NCBI GenBank assembly: GCA_030435675.1
Contig: CM059625.1
Coordinates: 4,712,001 to 4,776,000 of the forward strand
DNA length: 64,000 nucleotides
Reading direction: 5' to 3'
Origin: Steinernema hermaphroditum
Lineage: Eukaryota > Nematoda > Chromadorea > Rhabditida > Steinernematidae
Below, one piece after another: positions 43,600-56,000 of the stretch. A program made the position numbers and the translations under genes. The stretch's first letter is position 1, and each line of letters begins with the position of its first letter. A model generated the notes under the pieces. The model did no database searches, was not told the origin of the DNA, and saw nothing but the letters and a program-made list of their open reading frames with translations.

Positions 43600-45819
43600 G
43601 TGAGTTCCTTTAAAGTATTTTCAAGCACTTAACGCATGATCAGCGATTGCATCAAAAATTCGTAGACGGCAGTTCTGGTTCCGAGCGGCCGCCTGATAAA
43701 ATCGCATTCTTTAAAATAAAAGCCATTTAATCTCAGATGGTTTTTTGAATGCAACTCAGCTCGGCTATATATGGAAACATCTGTTATGTAAAGTACGATA
43801 CGCTGCACAAGAACAAAAGAAGTTGCCATAACGAGGGGTTTGAATCTGGCCTACAGTATTTTCTTCACATTCTATACTTTGAGTTGAATGTCCTTAACTG
43901 TGAAGTACGTCTCCTATCCGTGTGTAGGTTAACGAAAAAGCAAGTGACTAGTAAGAAGCGGAAGGCAAAAGGCATGAGGCTAATGAATGCCCTTTTTGAC
44001 CGTCACCTAGCTTCGTTTCGTTTCTTGCTTTCGTTTTTAATGCACCTTTGCCATCTGCTATCAGCTGACAAACTCAAAATATAGGCACGAAGTGAAGGTG
44101 AATTCGTATGAATTGCGTTATTTACTGAACGTAGTTTGATTCCAGGAAGCTCATGTCCAAACTGTCAGCTGATAAAAAAGTACTTGTTGTTCTAGAACAG
44201 AGTGTACGTTTTCAGACATCCGAAGTGACTTATCAGTTGCACAGTGCACTGATATTTCACGGGTAAGTGCCGAAAGATTGCCGATGAAGTGATAACCTGT
44301 TTTAATTTATAACGAGATCCAACTATAGACTATGTTCCGAATTTTTGAACTTTTGAAACATTTAGAAATCTCCAATTCTTCAATGATTTAGCGATGGAAA
44401 GAAAAACCGACTATTGCAAACAATAAAGTGGGTGCTTCTTAAGGGAAATTATCGACATCAGCAGCGATAACAACACAAACACTAGAAAAACAAGCAGGAA
44501 GCCAGACGGATTTCTAATTTCCATGTGTTTTCACTGGAGTGGACCAGTTTTTCCACTACATTCCCTTAGCCCTTAGGACTGGATTGACATGGATGGACTC
44601 CAACTGGATTGACACCTGGACTCAACCCCTAAACAGACATGACAGTAGATACAAGGTATAATCAGTGATATCGTCCTGCTCGCCATGACATCTACGTTTC
44701 CCTATTTTCTTTTCCTCATCCACGGCTCCACTATGGTTCGGATTTATTACGAAATAATGCGTCTGCTTTTTGCAAAAAGAGACCACTGGTAATTCAAAAC
44801 GCTTATGCAGATGGAGCCAGTGAAGGAATAAAAGCAAATACTGAATGCCTGAACCCTTTGCAGACGCAGCCCTTTTAAAAGATTGCAAAAACGCGGCTTC
44901 AATAGTTCATTAATTCAAGGCTGTGTTTAAAAGCGTCTCTAGCGGGCATTTTTTGTCTCTCCGTTTCATTTCGAGACGAGCCCCGTTGGAACATTCCGCG
45001 TTCCGTTCACTGCCATGGATGCCCCTTTGCTTCTTCTTCACCTTCTATTTGTCACAACTATGGCTGACATGGTCTGTTTGTTTTGCTGACCAATGACGTT
45101 TCTAGTGCACTTGAGGGGAGGGATGAAAGTGCTGCTCTGAAAATTGAGAATGAAATGATCTTCTTGTTATTTTTCGGACTCAAAACAACAAACAGTATTA
45201 AATTTCTAGGGCTTAAGCAACAGACGCGTATGCAGACTTAGTTTTGTCTGACTTAATCGCTAGAAAACATGATCGGAATATCTAAATCACTTGCTGAGAA
45301 AGATCGGCCGATGGTCTAAACGTACAAAAACTGTCAACTGGGAGTAACATGACATAGATTTACGCTTCTTCTCTACTTATTTAGTGTGATATAGGTTCAC
45401 TTTTTTTCAAAGTCAACACCGCATCAGATTCTGCCCTCCTTTTGCGCAATGTTTTGTGAAACAGGTTGACGTGATTTTCCTTTCGAATAAAGAATCCTCC
45501 AATTCCTGGGTGGGTGACCCAATTTCCGAATGCTCGCACTACACCTTGCAACTCTCGCTCTGTCGCATTTGTTGTGATCGCTTCAATTGTCTGTCTGCCA
45601 AACTGACAGCTGATTTACGATTATGTAACAGTGAATTCGCTTATAACAGCCGCCGTTCCCGTCACCCTCCATCACTCCTCCATCGTCCATTAGCCGTGTT
45701 CTTGAAATTTCCACTTAGCAAGTGGACCTAAATTCGTATGTCATAGTAAAGCCAATGCTGTAATGTTGATTGGACGTTCATAGATTTTGAGTTCAATCTA
45801 GTCATTCATATGCGACGCG
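43600..45819. other. Interval with no resolved exons before GILT
   Basis: This could be an intron plus the 3' end of the preceding membrane-protein gene. Two candidate exon-like segments (about 44145-44261 and 45465-45731) are mentioned there. Otherwise it is AT-rich with no transposon or RNA gene seen. Confidence 0.4.
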
Positions 45820-46953
45820 ATGGCGATGACCACTCGAGTCGTTCTCCTCTACGCACTAGCCGCCTTCTCGGTGACTTTGGCACAGAGGCCATGGGCTCTC
45901 AGCACCAAGCAGCTCGAGGCACTTAATTGTCTTTTTCTGCGGTCTTCCGCGTGCAGAGATCACCTTCTAGATCTTAGCGCAGCTAGTCGCTCATTTTGGA
46001 AAGTAGGTTCTTAATAACATCATTCAAAGAGCCCTCTTTTTTACACCTGACTCCCGTGTAACCACTTCTTTTTAGACATTCGGATTGACCGAGCAGCAGA
46101 ATGTGATCGACACTTCGCAGAATACGGGAAACACTTTGAACCTTGCGGTGTACATGGAGTCGCAGTGTCCCGATACGACTCGATTCATCCATAAACAGTT
46201 AACCCCAACATGGGCGCTGTTGAGTTCAACGCAGCGCATCGATCTCACTGTCGTTCCTTTTGGGAAGGCTCGTTGTGAGCCTGTTGGACAGGATTTCAAG
46301 TAAGTCTTTGGATATATCCTCGAAAACAGCCACCACGAAAAGGCTATTCTCTGAGGATATCTGATCAGATCAAACCCGGGTCGATAATTTCTCTTGGTTG
46401 GATCCTTCCGAATTTTGTAAGGGTTTCGTGAGTGATACAATACACGCTTCAATTGTGTTCAATCTCAAATGAGGAGGATTAATGCATCACTTTCGAAAAT
46501 GACTAACCATATGATTCTTTCAGGTGCAACTGCCAGCATGGAGCCAATGAATGTCTGCTCAATCAGCTTATGAACTGCGTCATCGACCAAATCGGGTTCC
46601 CCGACAAATACGTCCCGATCATCGACTGCATCCAAGGAAAGCCAAACCTTGACTCTGCCTTTGAACAATGCATCGACTCGAATTCCCTCCTTCCCTCCGA
46701 GAGGTAACCATACTTGAGTGGCGCTGATAAAACTAACACTTTCAGGATGAGAACGTGCGCGGAAGGTGAACGAGGACGACGCCTTCTGGCACTTGCCGGG
46801 CAACGCACAGCCGCCCTTCAGCCTCCTCTCACTTTCGTCCCGTGGATCACCATCGACGGAACGAGAGTGAACGACGCTTTCTACGATCTCCGCGAGAATG
46901 TCTGCAAACGTCTCGAGCCGATGCCCGAGGAGTGCAAAGCAATCACTGCGTAG
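45820..46953 (+). CDS. GILT-family thiol reductase (gamma-interferon-inducible lysosomal thiol reductase-like)
   Basis: Four exons (45820-46002, 46076-46299, 46524-46703, 46746-46953) join in frame to 264 aa. There is a signal peptide (VVLLYALAAFSVTLAQ). The GILT fold has YMESQCPDTTRFI at the active site (Cys at residue 92) and VVPFGKARCEP. The family signature CQHGANECLLNQLMNC starts at residue 139, followed by further paired cysteines and VPWITIDG near the end. GILT enzymes reduce disulfides in lysosomes or outside the cell. The active site is CPDT instead of the usual CXXC, so the resolving cysteine is missing, which suggests changed chemistry. Introns are 73, 224 and 42 nt. It lies head-to-tail with the WDR3 gene. 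Confidence 0.93.
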
Positions 46954-47089
46954 GAACCACGCCTTTCCACACGACAAAGTGCACATTTCCTTCAAATCCG
47001 GGTTGCAGAAGCGTCCATTCGCCTATACTCCCTCCTCAAATAATATGCACATAACTTATTTTGGGTATAGTACATAGCCAATGCCAAGC

Positions 47090-47095
47090 AATAAA
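47090..47095 (+). terminator. Candidate poly(A) signal of the GILT gene
   Basis: AATAAA lies 136 bp after the GILT stop codon, on the same strand. Confidence 0.5.
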
Positions 47096-48086
47096 TGAAA
47101 GCGGTTTGTGAACGGAGTCACGTCCATTTCGAACACAGTCGATCAAGTCATGCCAACAAATAACATTTTCAAATGAAAGATCGGAGCGTGTGGTGTCCCA
47201 TGTCAAAGATGGGCAATCTAAGTTGACCGCGCTCACTCAGCAACCCGTGACTAAAGCAGAATACCAGCAGAGTTCCGAATCAATCGTACAATTAGAGAAG
47301 CACTCAAGACTTGAACATGACGATAGTTATCGAAAAATTCCTTTCAGCCTACATGCACGTCCAACAGTTCCTTCGCTTCTTTGTCAGACTGAAGTTCTGG
47401 AAGTTAGATATCGGTCTGTTGCATAGGCCTCAGAACGACATGTTGAACTATTAACAAGTCGTTGCTGTACTTTTAAGTTATTGGGCTGGTGTATAACCTG
47501 GTGATTGTTTATTCCTTTGATGTTTGGAAAAGCGATTGCGTCTTGTTAGTCTACATATCGTGGTGGAAATGGTTCAATCGCTAGAGTTTCATACGGATCA
47601 AAGATGTTCCCGCGCGAATTCAAATTATCTGGTCTACTGCGAACTAGACGTCTGCACGCGCCAATTCTGTCTACTCACCGAAGAGAGTTCTGGACGCCGC
47701 CGACACAGACTAGGAGAAACCGGAAGCAGAGATCAGAGTTGTTCGTTTTTGTGTCAGTGAACAGTTGTTCACTGATTCAGTGCTACTTTTTGGATGTCAA
47801 TGTGATTTTTGGATTTGCTTCGGGTCACGTCGCGATTTCCCTTTTTTTCAGGTATTTGCTACGGTCCCTTTTAGAACTTCATACGTTCAGTTTTTTGGAT
47901 ATCAGTCAAGCTGTGTAGCCGAATTTTTCCATCTTAATCCCAGTTTTTCACGTTATTTTTGCTTTAGCGTGAAACGACCTTGTGTATAAGCGCCCTTGGG
48001 CTTTACTTGCGTGTGTGGTTAAATGCACTTAATCCTACACAGGCTGATTCTTTCTGTTAATTAACCAAATTTTCTTGCAGAACTAC
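47096..48086. other. Intergenic, GILT to WDR3
   Basis: Only short unsupported frames are seen. A 3' splice site (tttcttgcag) ends at 48080, just before the WDR3 ATG, so part of this stretch is probably a 5' untranslated exon and intron of WDR3. Confidence 0.5.
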
Positions 48087-51000
48087 ATGGGTCTAACGAA
48101 GCAGTACTTACGCTACAAGTACGATGCTACTTGCAACATAGTAGGATCTCAAAATGGTGCGATCCAATCTGTCAGTAAGGACGTCTTTGCTGTTGTTGCC
48201 GCCGAGAATGTAAACTTCTTGAATGTTCGCACGGGTGAACGAGTCGGACAAATCGAAGGAAACACCAAGATGGTGACGGCCATTAAACTCTCCGCTGACA
48301 AACACACGATTGCCGTTGGTTATGACGATGGAGAAATTCGCCTCGTTCGCCGTGAGAACGGTGAGCTGCATCCTAATGAACTATGTTAAGCATTCGAGTT
48401 TAGAAGACCACGAAGAGGTAGTATTTTCTGGCCACAAGACCGGAGTCAACTGTCTGCAGTTCAGCAATGATGGCCTTACGCTCGCTTCTGGTGGAAAGGT
48501 AGTTACTGCAACGATCCTGCGGTCTAAACGAGTGTTCAGGATGGTACTATTATTCTTTGGGACATCGTGAGCGAAAGCGGAATGTTCCGCCTTAACGGGC
48601 ACAAGGCTTCAGTCACCCAGCTGCAATTTACTCAGGACGACGAATATGTGATTTCTTCTTCGAAGGACACCTTCGTAAAGTTTTGGAGTATTTCGACGCA
48701 GTCTTGCTTTTACACATTAACAGACTGTCGATCAGAGGTCTGCTAGCATGAAATTAATTATTTTTCACAGTTATATGCTTTAGGTGCATTCCTTTGCGCT
48801 CCTCAAAAATGATCGACTTCTCGTGATCGGATGCGCTGAGATTGAACTCCGTGTTTTCGAGCTTGTGTGGCTTAACCGCATCGTAAAAGCCGAAGACGAA
48901 AAGGAAGAGCTGGCAGTGGATCCCGCCAAAAGGGGCCTCTTTGCAGGAGAGCAGGTGAATGCAAGCGACAATCAAGAAAATGTATGCTTTATCCATTTTC
49001 CGCGATACTTTCACATGTGATTTAGACTATTGTCGCGTGCAAAAGCAGGGGTTCTCTGCTGCGTCAAGCTACAGGACGTGCGCTGCAAATGAGTTGGTCG
49101 ACGGACGGCAAACTGTTGTGTTGTGTGGGTGGACAGATGGTTGACATCTTCCGTGTATATGACGAACAGGAAGCCGAACGTCGCATGTTCCAGAAAGTCA
49201 AACGGTCCGCTAAGCGCAAGGCGGAAGAAGCTAATGAAAAGTGAGTTTTTACTTTCAACAGACAGAACAAAAATAATGACCTGTTCAGTGTCGATGATAT
49301 CGTTGAGAAAGTATCAAAGGACGTAACGCTGCTACTTTCCCGCATCGCTGGATACGAAACTTCAGACAGGTCTAAGGTCAAGTGGATTGAGTTCTGCCCT
49401 GGTTCCTTTTCTGCTACCGATGGTTCTGACTTGGTGTCCTACAGAGTAAGTGCTTCGTGAGTTGACTATTTGCTTGAACCAGTTGTTGTTTAGTTATTCG
49501 CTTTACACACCAACAACACCGTACACGGCCTTTCCATTGAGCAGAAAGGAAACGATTTCTCGGTTCATGACGTTGTTAACCTTGATAAGAATGGCCATCG
49601 AACAGACGTTCGCGCCATGTGCATGTCGTCCACAGGTGCCGCTTTCGCTTCTGGTTCGTCCGAAAGCGCCATCGTATGGAACCTTCACAGTTTCAAAGCA
49701 ACACAAACACTCTCGGACCCTGAGATGAGGGACATCACAGCAGCGTTGTTTGTCACGGGCGATCGCCATCTACTACTGGGAACGAAGGTTAGCTTTGTAA
49801 AACAATCAGTACTCCTCAAATGCAAGAATTTCAGTCGGGGAAGATCTTCCTGTTCGATATAGCTACTAATGTTCTCCTGGACACGTTTACTGATGCCCAT
49901 GAAACGGCTATCTACGGCATGGTTCCGTATCCCGACAAGGTAGTACCACGTTTACCATTTGCAAATATATCCCGTTCTTTTAGAAAGGATTCGCCTCAGT
50001 CAGTGCTGATAAGAAGGTCGCTTTTTGGGTGTTTGACCTCGTAACCGTTCGCGATCAGAAGCAGCTAACCATTGTTAAGAAGCGGGAGTTACTGCTGCCG
50101 GACGAGGGAACATGTCTCCAAATTAGTCCCGATGGGAAGTTCATTGCCGTTGGACTGTTGGATAACACAGCTCGTGTGTATTTCATGGACACCCTGAAGC
50201 ATTTGAGCACTCTGTATGGGCACGCTCTGCCTGTGACTTGCATCGACATATCCCATGTAAGGTTTCCGTATCCATTCCAAATGCATTACCATTCAACGAT
50301 ATAGGACAGCAAACTGGTGATCACTGGATCGACTGACAAAAGCGTGAAAATCTGGGGTCTCGATTTTGGCGACTGTCATAAATCTCTTCACGCTCACGAC
50401 GAATCGTAAGTGCGGTGTCGTATAAATCTCTCATTCTATGATTATAGCGTGACTTGCGTAATGTTCGATAAGACAGAGAACCTTTTCTGGTCTGCTGGCA
50501 AGGATGGGAAGATCAAGCAATGGGACGCTGTGAAGTTCGAGCGAATTCAAGTGCTTAACCGCCATTCTGGCGAGGTGTGGAGCCTCGTGCAAACACCCGA
50601 CTCCAAGAGCATGGTGGGCTTCAATGTGCTTGAACCTGTTGTTTACATACATCCTTGTTATAGTTATCCTGTTCCCACGATAAGACGATCAGAGTCTGGG
50701 AGCAGACCGAGGAGATCATCGTTCTCCAGGAAGAAGAAGAGGTCGAGCGTGAGCAGGAATACGAAGCGAAGTTGGTTGAAATCGGTGATGTCGTCCCAGG
50801 CGAAAGCAGCGGCGATGTCGAATTGGCTGCGAAGAAAACCATCGACACTGTCCGATCTGTATGTGCTGCTACCATTGGGCATACCAATCAAGATGCATTT
50901 TAGGCCGAAAACATCATGGAAGCCGTGGAGATAATGCGTGATAATGAAGTCAACAAGACCGACGACTCGAAACATATTGCCCATCCCCTCCTTCAACCTT

Positions 51001-51475
51001 ACATCGGCAAATCCCTTGAATATTTTATTGTTGATACTATTGGAAAGGTGAAATCAAGGTAATTTACCTCCTTATCGAACTGGACTAACCGACTTTCGTT
51101 TCAGTCACTTGGAAAAGAGTTTGATCATGATTCCGTTCTCGTACGCTAAAGATATCTTGACCGCTTTAGCTATTTGCGTGAGGAATGAATATCGAGCTGA
51201 ACTGGCCTGTCGAGTCATCCTATTTCTTATCAAGTATGTTTTCCTAAAGTCGTCAACAAGCTACCTTTCAATTTTACAGGATACATCATTCACTAATAGA
51301 GAATTCTCTCGAGGTTATGACTATTCTGAACCAACTGGAGGCCTCTACCGTCGGTGGTCTGTCGAGCATTAAAGGCTTGTACGGCTTTAACTTGATGGCA
51401 CTACGCACGGTTCTCATGGACATCGAGAACCGCACTAATTCAAGACTCTTTACTGATATTGGCTTAGGCTATTAG
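48087..51475 (+). CDS. WDR3: WDR3 / Utp12 (Dip2) WD-repeat ribosome-biogenesis protein
   Basis: Fifteen exons join in frame to 916 aa: 48087-48360, 48404-48498, 48540-48737, 48784-48981, 49026-49240, 49289-49445, 49494-49787, 49835-49939, 49984-50256, 50305-50405, 50448-50613, 50664-50858, 50904-51058, 51105-51233 and 51280-51475. The start [10 protein letters not shown] is the WDR3 N-terminus. Two WD-repeat propellers follow, with clear repeats such as [44 protein letters not shown] and [13 protein letters not shown]. After these comes a Glu-rich segment, then the helical Utp12 domain ([15 protein letters not shown] onward). The protein acts in the nucleolus in the U3 snoRNP/SSU processome for 18S rRNA maturation. 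All introns are 42-50 nt. The human protein is slightly longer (about 940 aa). Confidence 0.96.
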
Positions 51476-51483
51476 TCAGTCGA

Positions 51484-51540
51484 TGTTGTTGTTACGTCGT
51501 TGTTGTTAATCCGTTGTTGTCAATTTGTTGTTGTTAGCAC
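51484..51540 (+). repeat. GTTGTTGTTA tandem repeat in the WDR3 3' untranslated region
   Basis: About four copies of gttgttgtta-type blocks, separated by 3-6 variable bases (period about 14), begin nine bases after the WDR3 stop codon. The function is unknown. A UGUU-rich RNA-binding-protein target is possible. Confidence 0.8.
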
Positions 51541-51570
51541 GTGTGTGTCTAATTTACCGTGCTGTTGAGA

Positions 51571-51576
51571 AATAAA
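51571..51576 (+). terminator. Candidate poly(A) signal of WDR3
   Basis: AATAAA lies 96 bp after the WDR3 stop, just beyond the GTTGTT repeats. Confidence 0.6.
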
Positions 51577-52013
51577 GATCTATCAGTTCAGAGGCTGGAA
51601 GTCGGCAAAGGGGCACGTGAAACACGGTGCAAATTTATTCATCTCTGAACCTTCATATCACGATAATTTTTGCGTCGTTTGAGGGTGCGGCACCATATGA
51701 TTTCCCAGCTGGAGTGCCGGGCCTGACGATTTTGCACCTGCTGGCATAGCTAGGAGCAGGCTGGTGCCGCCCCGAGCTCCAGGCGTGACAAACACCCGAT
51801 CCCCCACCACCTAATCACGGTTTAACGTCCACTTCCTGCGCCATAAGCGTGAGACGGCAATTTATATCGCCGAGACTCGGAAACTCGCGCTTGAAAATCG
51901 ATAGAAGCTTCTCGTCTGCGCGCTAGTATCGCGAAGCGAGTGAACGAACGAACGAAAAAGCGGCGACCAGTGTAGAACTGACGGCACTCGCATAGACAGG
52001 CAGGCGACGACCC

Positions 52014-52021
52014 TATTTAAG
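52014..52021 (+). promoter_or_regulatory. TATA-like box upstream of the biotin ligase gene
   Basis: TATTTAAG sits in a CG-rich stretch about 70 bp upstream of an ATG at 52083, which opens a hydrophobic-leader frame ending at a gtatgt donor. Position and context suggest a core promoter firing at about 52045. Confidence 0.3.
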
Positions 52022-52659
52022 ACACTTTTGGGCACGGCGCCCTGTGGACCCTTCTTGCCCACAGAAGCTCGGATGTGCGGGGATGTTCTTCTTCGCCTGG
52101 TCACTGGTGATTTCGGCCGTGAATTCCGCCCGCCGGAGGCGACTTCTGGCCGCGCTCGCCAGATGCTTCGATGAGTCCGAAGGTGCCACTCAGCCCATCA
52201 GCATTCTCTGTCAGCAGATCAAGTATGTTACCCACTTCCAGAATCTTCGTTAAGCCTCTCCCTCTAAAGTGAACACAGCATTATAATTATTCATTAGCCC
52301 TTTTCGTCCGTTCAGACCAATCTTATTTCTAATCCATAGATCTAAGTTGTAGAAGTCAAAAAGCACTGGTTAGGCCTCTAGGTTTGAAAATTGAGCAAAT
52401 CGATAGGATATTATCGGTCGAGCAATGTAGACTCTACGGCGCTATTAAATGCCGTTAACGGTGAAGTGATAAGAATGTGTTGCTTGAAGAGCAGAACTAT
52501 GTCAGTGAAATCCCTACATTTAAATGGATTTCAGTAAATTTGATAATAAATCGATGAAGAGTGCGGCAGATTATCTGAATTCCGGGATGCGCTCTGCCGT
52601 TGGGCGAATAGTAGCTCGCCGAAAATCATCATAATCACCCTGGAAGTTATGAGCGATTT

Positions 52660-52965
52660 CTTTTAAAATAGTTCTATCCAACTCGAGCCTATTTCGCAAT
52701 TCGAGCCGGCTCGGCTCGGGCCTGCTCGACCCGAAACCCGAGCCGACAATATATACTAGGGACAATTCTGACTGTTCGTGGGGATCGGTAATAAGGGCGC
52801 AGACGACGAGAGACAATTGGCGTATAGCGGCGGAGCACGGGCATCCGATTTTCTCTCGCCGTCTGCTACCGCTCCTCGCGAACGGTCGAAATTTTCCCTG
52901 GTATATATGGCCAGCCCCGGCTCAGGTTCGGCTCGGCTCAGTTCCGATCTCTGGTTATATCTTTG
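52660..52965. repeat. Imperfect CG-rich inverted repeat
   Basis: The segment near 52690-52765, rich in gctcgg/cccgagc motifs and ending in a tatatac run, reappears inverted at about 52890-52955. There ccctggtatatatgg is followed by ggctcggctc-type sequence. The shared pieces are TCCCTRGTATATAT and the GGCTCGG tracts, about 120 bp apart. It resembles a degenerate foldback or MITE copy. No coding capacity or target duplication was identified. Confidence 0.45.
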
Positions 52966-53060
52966 ATGTTTTTGATTCAATCTTCTTTAAGTGATCCTCA
53001 TTCTGAGGGTGTCTTTAATCGTTTAAGATACACATATTCCATTGGCGTTCAAGTACCCAC

Positions 53061-56000
53061 ATGGCCCGGTATCAATGTTTCAGTCTCGCACCCTTGAAAG
53101 GCCTATGGAAGAGCAGCAGCGAATCCATACTGCACAAAAACGCTCAATTCGGCGACTGCGTAATCTATCAAAGCGAAACACGAGAAATCCTCGCCGTGAC
53201 TTGTGAGGTAGCCCCTTAATCACCGCTATTCTCCTGAGTATCGCGTTTGCAGGACATCTTGAAAACAGAGGAATGGCGCATGCTGATTGACCCTTCCACC
53301 CCGCGACGACATCCTCTCCAGCAACGCATCTGGTTCGTCGCCGAATTGTCGCCGTTGGCGAAAACATCCGGCGGTGGAAGCGTGTGCGTAGAGCTAGAAG
53401 ATGGCAAGTCGAGCTTCGACGAGGGCGCCTCAGATACACAGTCGTACGCGTCGACTTCAGAGCTTACCGACAATGCGTCGGACGAGAGTTTAGCTATTTC
53501 TTCTGCGGGTTCCTTCTCTCCAATACTGGTGCGTTTGTTTAATTATAACGGCCATTTTCATCAAAACCGGATGCGCCTCTCAAGCTGCATTCTCATTAGT
53601 CACAGGACAGGAAAATCGTGAAAGCAAGCAAATATCGCGTCTATTAATGGCGGTCAGAATGGCACAACTACTCAAAGAATGGCGCACTTCACCCAGACGA
53701 ATTAGATTTTAGCAAATGGGGCACATATCTTAGGGTGAGAGGTTCAGAAAAGTGAACTGGAGTCCGGCTATCCAAGATCTTTTGAAGATGTGTTGTTTGG
53801 CCACGGATTAAATCGGGGTTTACCATAAGGAGACGAACTTCTTGCATAAAACAATCATATAATGGCCGAAAGTACGCACAAAATACAGAGCTGAAGGAAT
53901 GGGCATTTTGCCACATGCTTCTAATAATCACAGATACACCACTCGTCATATTTCTGTTTACAAGAGCACCTTTAACATGCTATAGTACCGAAAGAAGGCA
54001 AAAAAAATCAGGCCAGAAATGTCGATGTTTGTCAGGATGGATATGTGTGTCAAAAAGCGCAAAAACATAGAAGAACCCTCTACAAATATCTTTTCAGGTC
54101 AATCAAATGTGCAAAACGATCGCCTACAGCCGGGATAACCCCTGGAAAGTACTGTACGAATGCTCATTCCAAAACTTTTTCGAGATTGCCTTTCACTGGT
54201 CCGAAGATGCCTTACTCGCGCTCAACGGCACGGCTACGGTCAGCAATCTAGCCAGTATGTGACGCCATCCACTGAACTCATGATCTGTCATTTAGCTGTG
54301 CGCTTGCCCGAAAATTTCTTTTCGTCCAATGCCATGTCGGAGCTGTTGTGTAACGCCGACTCGCAACTGACCTCGACGAACTCGTTGTCCGTCTCCACTC
54401 CCACGTTATCTCTTCTCGAACTGCTCTACTGGAATGAATTTGGCAATGGCCCTAACCAGCCGGTTGACATGCGCACCATGTCCGTCGGCACATTGCCGAG
54501 GTAAGAGCGTCTCCAATATGCCCTTCATGCATGTTTTATGGCGTTCCATCAGATATTCGCGTTCGGACAAATCCAAACCTCTTCGGTTGTCCTTCCGATA
54601 CCGATCGTGTAGCCCATTACTCGGGACGGATTGCACTCCGATGGTTAATGGCGTCGCTTATTTCCAAGCTCCGACGCAGAAGGCCCTCCCCGCCATAGCG
54701 TCAAACAGCGTCGCCCTGCGGGAGCCGGCACTTGCCTTTACTCAAGCTATGGACACAGATCGTTCCAGCGCCTCCGCAATAGACTCCTCTCTGTCAGAGC
54801 CACGTTCCATTGCTTTCATGGATGCCGAGTCTCCCGTGAGCTGTACTGAAGTCGACCTTCTCAACGGCTCAGCGCATAAAGTCTCTGTTCGCGCAAATTC
54901 GAAAGAAAGAACGACCAATAGTGAACACAGTGTTCAAGGGACACGCATGAACCATATGGAGGTAGTCGAAGTGCGTCCAACATCCATCAATCTTCTACAA
55001 ATAAAAGAAGGTGAGTAAAATCCAAAGATTGGCATCCTCTTGGCATCTATTTAGAGTCGCCTATGTCAAATAACACTTCAAGTAACTCGTTCGAGCTCGC
55101 CGATTACGGAGCCTATTGCGGAACGCGAATCTGTGAAATCTCCCAGCAGGCCAATGGGGGCATGAACGGCAGCCTGAAGCGACTAAACCACATTGCGTCG
55201 AACAGTCATCTATGTGCGGTTAGTAATTCATGAAACAGAAGTGTGACGACAAGTAGTGAACAATATGGTCTAATGAGGTTCTCTTTGTCTAAGAACAGAT
55301 TGACACCTATGGGGAGCGCATAATCTATTCTGAAGCGAGAAGCGGATTTTCGCTTCTTTGTAAAGTACTCGATGTGGGAAACGGAAAATCTTCTCCGAAG
55401 TGTCCTTGTCTAAAATCGCTCTATTTTCGGATGAAAAGGGTACACCTCTTTGGCTAATTCGATTCCTCTAATCTTTCACATGTAACTGAGTGTCTATCGA
55501 TTGTGCAATAACTTCAAGCAGTCCAATGAGTAAAGCACGATTTACGGCAGACACGAATATGCATAGATCGGGAACGCAGATGTAAACAACATTTCTTCTA
55601 CGTAAGAAACAACGATTACCTGACAGAATATCTGTTCTGTGCCAGTCGTATCTGCGTAAGTTCAGCTCAGACTACCCTGTCCTTCTTTTTTTAAGCTTTC
55701 CTTTGAGTCTATATAAAATGACTCTGTACTCGTACCTATCCAAAATATTTTGCCTAAGTCTAGACATACTTAGAACAAACAAAAAGTTCCTTTCTATCAG
55801 ATGATACTGTGTATAGATGAGCTTTGTTCGGGCATACCAAACTCGGACAGTGCCCGCTTTCTTTGCCGATGACTCGTAACTCACCATTTGCCAAAGCGAA
55901 GGTAAGCAGCAAAAAATAGTACTTTAGTGTTTCTTCTTTTTCTACGAGCCATTCTTGTCGTACGAATAGTGTTTTGACCGTAGGCGGATTGCACTGTGAT

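Larger units (their letters stand above)
51577..53060. other. Intergenic / upstream region of the biotin ligase gene
   Basis: It holds a CG-rich promoter-like block (51.8-52.2 kb) with a TATA-like box, a possible first coding exon (52083-52222, discussed in the findings), an AT-rich middle, and a CG-rich imperfect inverted repeat at 52.66-52.96 kb. There is no independent gene. Confidence 0.5.
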
